Below are positions 7,073-8,574 of a DNA stretch of 8,574 nucleotides, one piece after another (the stretch's first letter is position 1; the number at the start of each line of letters is the position of its first letter). The translations under genes and the position numbers were made by a program. Under the pieces are notes generated by a model. The model saw only the letters and a program-made list of their open reading frames with translations, did no database searches and was not told the origin of the DNA. The stretch is taken from assembly GCA_005884855.1 (NCBI GenBank), contig VAZS01000311.1:1-8574 (forward strand), written 5' to 3'. This stretch comes from Alphaproteobacteria bacterium. Lineage in GTDB: Bacteria > Pseudomonadota > Alphaproteobacteria > Rhizobiales > Xanthobacteraceae.

Positions 7073-7125
7073 TGGTTTCTTCTTTCGTTCGATCCGAGAG
7101 ATATCAACGTGCCGCTTACAGTCTT

Positions 7126-7791
7126 CTAGTAATTTATCTCCATCCTCAGTCCCCTGGTATCGATTTCATCGCCGCCGAGACGTGCTGTGCTGTCGCGAGC
7201 CGCGACGGCGCACGCACAGGCGTCGATCAGATCGTCACGTCCGATCCCCGTGCCGTAGCGTTGCTCCAGCCATTTTGAGAGTTTGACAAAGCCCCGGTCA
7301 GCCAGCAGCCTGACGCGTTGATGACGGCCAAGCTCCGACTTCTTTCGTGCAAGGCGATGCTGATGGCCAAGCTTCCGGAAGATCAACTCCGGATGTGCTT
7401 CGCCGATGCTCGCCTGACGATCCGGGGTGATAAAATCATCAACTTCCTTGATCTTGTCTCTGATGTTCCAGAGCTGACAGGAAATACCCATGCCCGGACC
7501 TTCATGCCGCCAGTAATATTGGTTGGCCGAAGCTTGGTCAGGAAACTCCCAGAGATTTCGGCGAGCGCCCACAAACACCGTGGTGCCGACCAGTTCGCGA
7601 GCGCTGATGTCGCATATTCGATGGCCGGATATCTTCAGACCAATCGGCATGTCGATCATCGCGCGCTTGTGCGGCATCAACAGAAGCCTGCTCAGGCTTT
7701 GCGAATAGTCGAACTCCTGATTGCTCTGATCATCGATCCAGGCTGCAACCCAGCCTCGACGAAATCCGTCAACCCCGAGATATTCGGCCAA
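7126..7791 (-). CDS. DUF429 family protein (predicted RNase H-like fold)
   Basis: Protein of 221 residues of the DUF429 family, predicted from fold to be an RNase H-like nuclease; no activity is established. The acidic pattern expected of that fold is visible: GVDGFRRGWVAAW near the N terminus, AMIDMPIGL, GEAHPELIFRKL, and DDLIDACACAVAARD near the C terminus. I chose TTG at 7789-7791, which has GGGAG seven bases upstream and starts a few residues before the GVDG motif, as in the family. The in-frame ATG at 7842 would add 17 residues, but those codons are read out of frame from a guaA-like tail, so they are unlikely to be native. The gene ends 53 bases before the Lin0512 gene on the same strand. 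Its role here is unknown. Confidence 0.85.
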   Translation of the reverse strand: MAEYLGVDGFRRGWVAAWIDDQSNQEFDYSQSLSRLLLMPHKRAMIDMPIGLKISGHRICDISARELVGTTVFVGARRNLWEFPDQASANQYYWRHEGPGMGISCQLWNIRDKIKEVDDFITPDRQASIGEAHPELIFRKLGHQHRLARKKSELGRHQRVRLLADRGFVKLSKWLEQRYGTGIGRDDLIDACACAVAARDSTARLGGDEIDTRGLRMEINY

Positions 7792-7795
7792 GCCC

Positions 7796-7831
7796 TCACT
7801 CCCACTCAATGGTGCCCGCCACCACACGCTT
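7796..7831 (-). pseudogene. Remnant of guaA 3' end (GMP synthase C terminus), possible attachment-site scar
   Basis: Read on the minus strand in its own frame this gives KRVVAGTIEWE then TGA. GMP synthases end in RVVYD-x-x-SKPPxTIEWE, so the last six residues and the RVV fit, with a gap of about seven residues between them. The frame is closed by TGA 57 bases before this stop, so no gene body is present. The stop lies four bases before the DUF429 TTG start. The 3' end of guaA is a known target of island integrases. No second copy of the core was found in the window. No integrase is visible. Confidence 0.5.
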
Positions 7832-7922
7832 AGCACACGCATGATGCAATTTTCAAACAGCCGAACAGGTACGCGCCTTCGATCTCGCGACGCGACGCGC
7901 CCGAGGTTTGCATGAGCTTTGT

Positions 7923-7941
7923 CCCTCTGAAAAACAGAGGG
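7923..7941. repeat. Perfect hairpin, 7-bp stem
   Basis: CCCTCTG, a five-A loop, then CAGAGGG. It sits directly at the left edge of the larger fold-back (its last base is the first base of that arm). It is short of a T-run on either strand except the complementary loop, so a terminator role is not supported. Confidence 0.75.
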
Positions 7942-8049
7942 CGCAGGGAAAGCCGGGTGTCCGATGCACCCGCAGCCTCATGTGCAAAAATAGAAAGCAC
8001 ACGAGTTAGTCACCACAGGTTCGCCGGATCAGTCCGGCTTTCCCCGCGC
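7941..8049. repeat. Long fold-back: 16-bp inverted arms with inner hairpins
   Basis: Arm 7941-7956 (GCGCAGGGAAAGCCGG) pairs with 8034-8049 at 15 of 16 positions. Inside lie three small hairpins: 7954-7972 (CGGGTG/CACCCG), 7981-8001 (TGTGC/GCACA) and 8023-8038 (GCCGGA/TCCGGC). The first and third share bases with the outer arms, so the outer stem and these hairpins compete. As RNA it could form a cloverleaf-like or switching structure. Confidence 0.7.
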
Positions 8050-8360
8050 AATGGTTTTAACGGTTTCCTTCGTGATCTCCTCGGTGACCGGGCTCTTTTG
8101 CCACCGTCGCCTTGCGGATATTGGCGCCTCAAGACCGGTCGGGCCTGAAACGTCTCCGCAAAACTTGACGCCAGCGTCGGGGCGTCAGGACCACACGACT
8201 TCGCCGTCCGCAACAACGTCGTTCGTCTGCACGCTGTGATTAGCTCACGACCCAAAGGACCGCCCTGCCACCACTGTGCGTGCCGACGCTGTCGCGTCCA
8301 TCGCATCCCGTCCCGCGTTCGTGACGATCGCGAGCCGCCCCTGCATGGGACGAGACAGCG

Positions 8361-8485
8361 CGGTTGTACTGTTGATTTTAGCTAGCGCGGAAGCGGAATA
8401 TTTTTTTAATCGGGGATGGACAGCGATTTAGTGATTTGCCCGGCAGGCAGTTTTGTTGAGAGCCGCTAAGCGCGCAACCACGCTA
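8361..8485. other. Non-coding stretch upstream of the right-edge gene
   Basis: No gene is supported. There is a seven-T run at 8401-8407 and a weak stem around 8448-8460 (TGCC/GGCA) followed by GTTTTG, which could be a poor plus-strand terminator. It separates the repeat element from the promoter of the partial gene at the edge. Confidence 0.35.
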
Positions 8486-8514
8486 TTGACATTTTCTCAA
8501 TTGATGCATAATCT
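8486..8514 (+). promoter_or_regulatory. Near-consensus sigma-70 promoter
   Basis: TTGACA at 8486-8491 is a perfect -35 box, followed by a 17-base spacer and TAATCT at 8509-8514 as the -10 box. Transcription would start near 8521, leaving a leader of about 20 bases before the ATG at 8540. This is one of the best housekeeping promoter matches in the window. Confidence 0.75.
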
Positions 8515-8524
8515 GGCATCAGAT
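8502..8524. promoter_or_regulatory. Putative operator: overlapping dyads on the -10 box and start point
   Basis: TGATGC (8502-8507) and GCATCA (8516-8521) form a perfect 6-bp dyad exactly flanking the -10 hexamer. A second perfect dyad, ATCTG-GCAT-CAGAT (8511-8524), covers the start point. Either would place a bound repressor on top of the promoter. The symmetry is seen; the regulator is unknown. Confidence 0.4.
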
Positions 8525-8539
8525 GACACAGGGCATTTC

Positions 8540-8574
8540 ATGAGCTACGCGGGCGCAATTGTCGCGGACCTTCT
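8540..8574 (+). CDS. Partial gene at right edge, function not recognisable
   Basis: ATG at 8540-8542 opens a frame, MSYAGAIVADL, that is still open at the window end. AGGG lies six bases before the ATG, and a strong promoter stands 26 bases upstream of it, so a real gene start is likely. An earlier ATG at 8523 closes after six codons. Eleven residues are too few to assign a family. It is the only plus-strand gene supported in the window. Confidence 0.6.
   Translation, partial: MSYAGAIVADL

Larger units (their letters stand above)
7862..8360. repeat. Structured non-coding intergenic element, probably a dispersed bradyrhizobial repeat
   Basis: About 500 bases without a credible gene; open frames here have no family features. 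The left part holds nested inverted repeats (7923-8049). The right part contains CGTCCC (8309-8314) facing GGGACG (8347-8352). From memory, stretches such as the one at 8034-8110 and the one at 8317-8340 occur in many copies between genes of Bradyrhizobium and relatives and are often mis-called as small hypothetical proteins. Only the inverted repeats are seen directly; copy number cannot be checked here, and the ends are approximate. Confidence 0.55.

Noticed and set aside
8010..8306. Minus-strand 98-codon open frame and plus-strand 78-codon frame at 7912-8148
   Set aside because: Both lie in the structured repeat block, overlap its inverted arms and have no family features; this kind of frame is a common false call in such repeats.
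1..8574. CRISPR array, tRNA, rRNA, transposase or integrase
   Set aside because: No regularly spaced direct repeats, no tRNA-like cloverleaf with a coding context and no recombinase-like protein were found on either strand.

Overview
The window looks like chromosomal DNA of an alphaproteobacterium of the Bradyrhizobium/Rhodopseudomonas group (Nitrobacteraceae). I base this on GC-rich codon use, a DUF47-Pit gene pair, an amidated-substrate/amino-acid type ABC operon of the kind that is highly multiplied in these genomes, and a structured intergenic repeat at the right end that I recall from that group. No database search was possible.

Region 1 (1-1583). On the minus strand, a DUF47 (PhoU-like) gene is followed after 14 bases by a GTG-started low-affinity phosphate transporter (Pit), which runs off the left edge. 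This matches the orfA-pit arrangement known in rhizobia. A single good PHO-box half-site lies about 55 bases upstream of the DUF47 start.

Region 2 (1584-6129). A complete minus-strand operon of a branched-chain amino acid type (HAAT) ABC importer, in transcription order livG, livF, binding-protein gene, livH, livM. The genes overlap or are tightly spaced. A perfect 10-bp hairpin sits just behind the binding-protein gene. LivH is only 245 residues and, compared with E. coli LivH, lacks an internal block of roughly 43-45 residues near the C terminus while staying in frame. Importer function is therefore in doubt.

Region 3 (6130-7850). A short-gene region with several broken ends: a plus-strand remnant that reads like the N terminus of MutL; an intact ArsC/Spx-family (YffB-like) reductase gene; a Lin0512-family gene that appears to have lost its C-terminal third; a DUF429 gene; and, directly upstream of it, the last residues of a GuaA (GMP synthase) reading frame. 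The 3' end of guaA is a known integration site for genomic islands, so this may be an old attachment-site scar or recombination junction.

Region 4 (7850-8574). About 500 bases of non-coding DNA contain nested inverted repeats, probably a dispersed bradyrhizobial intergenic repeat. A near-consensus sigma-70 promoter follows (TTGACA, 17 bp, TAATCT) with a dyad centred on the -10 box, then the first 11 complete codons of a plus-strand gene that leaves the window.

No tRNA, rRNA, CRISPR array or intact mobile element was seen. I found no clearly new multi-gene system. The best leads are the LivH deletion, the guaA-tail junction and the structured repeat.
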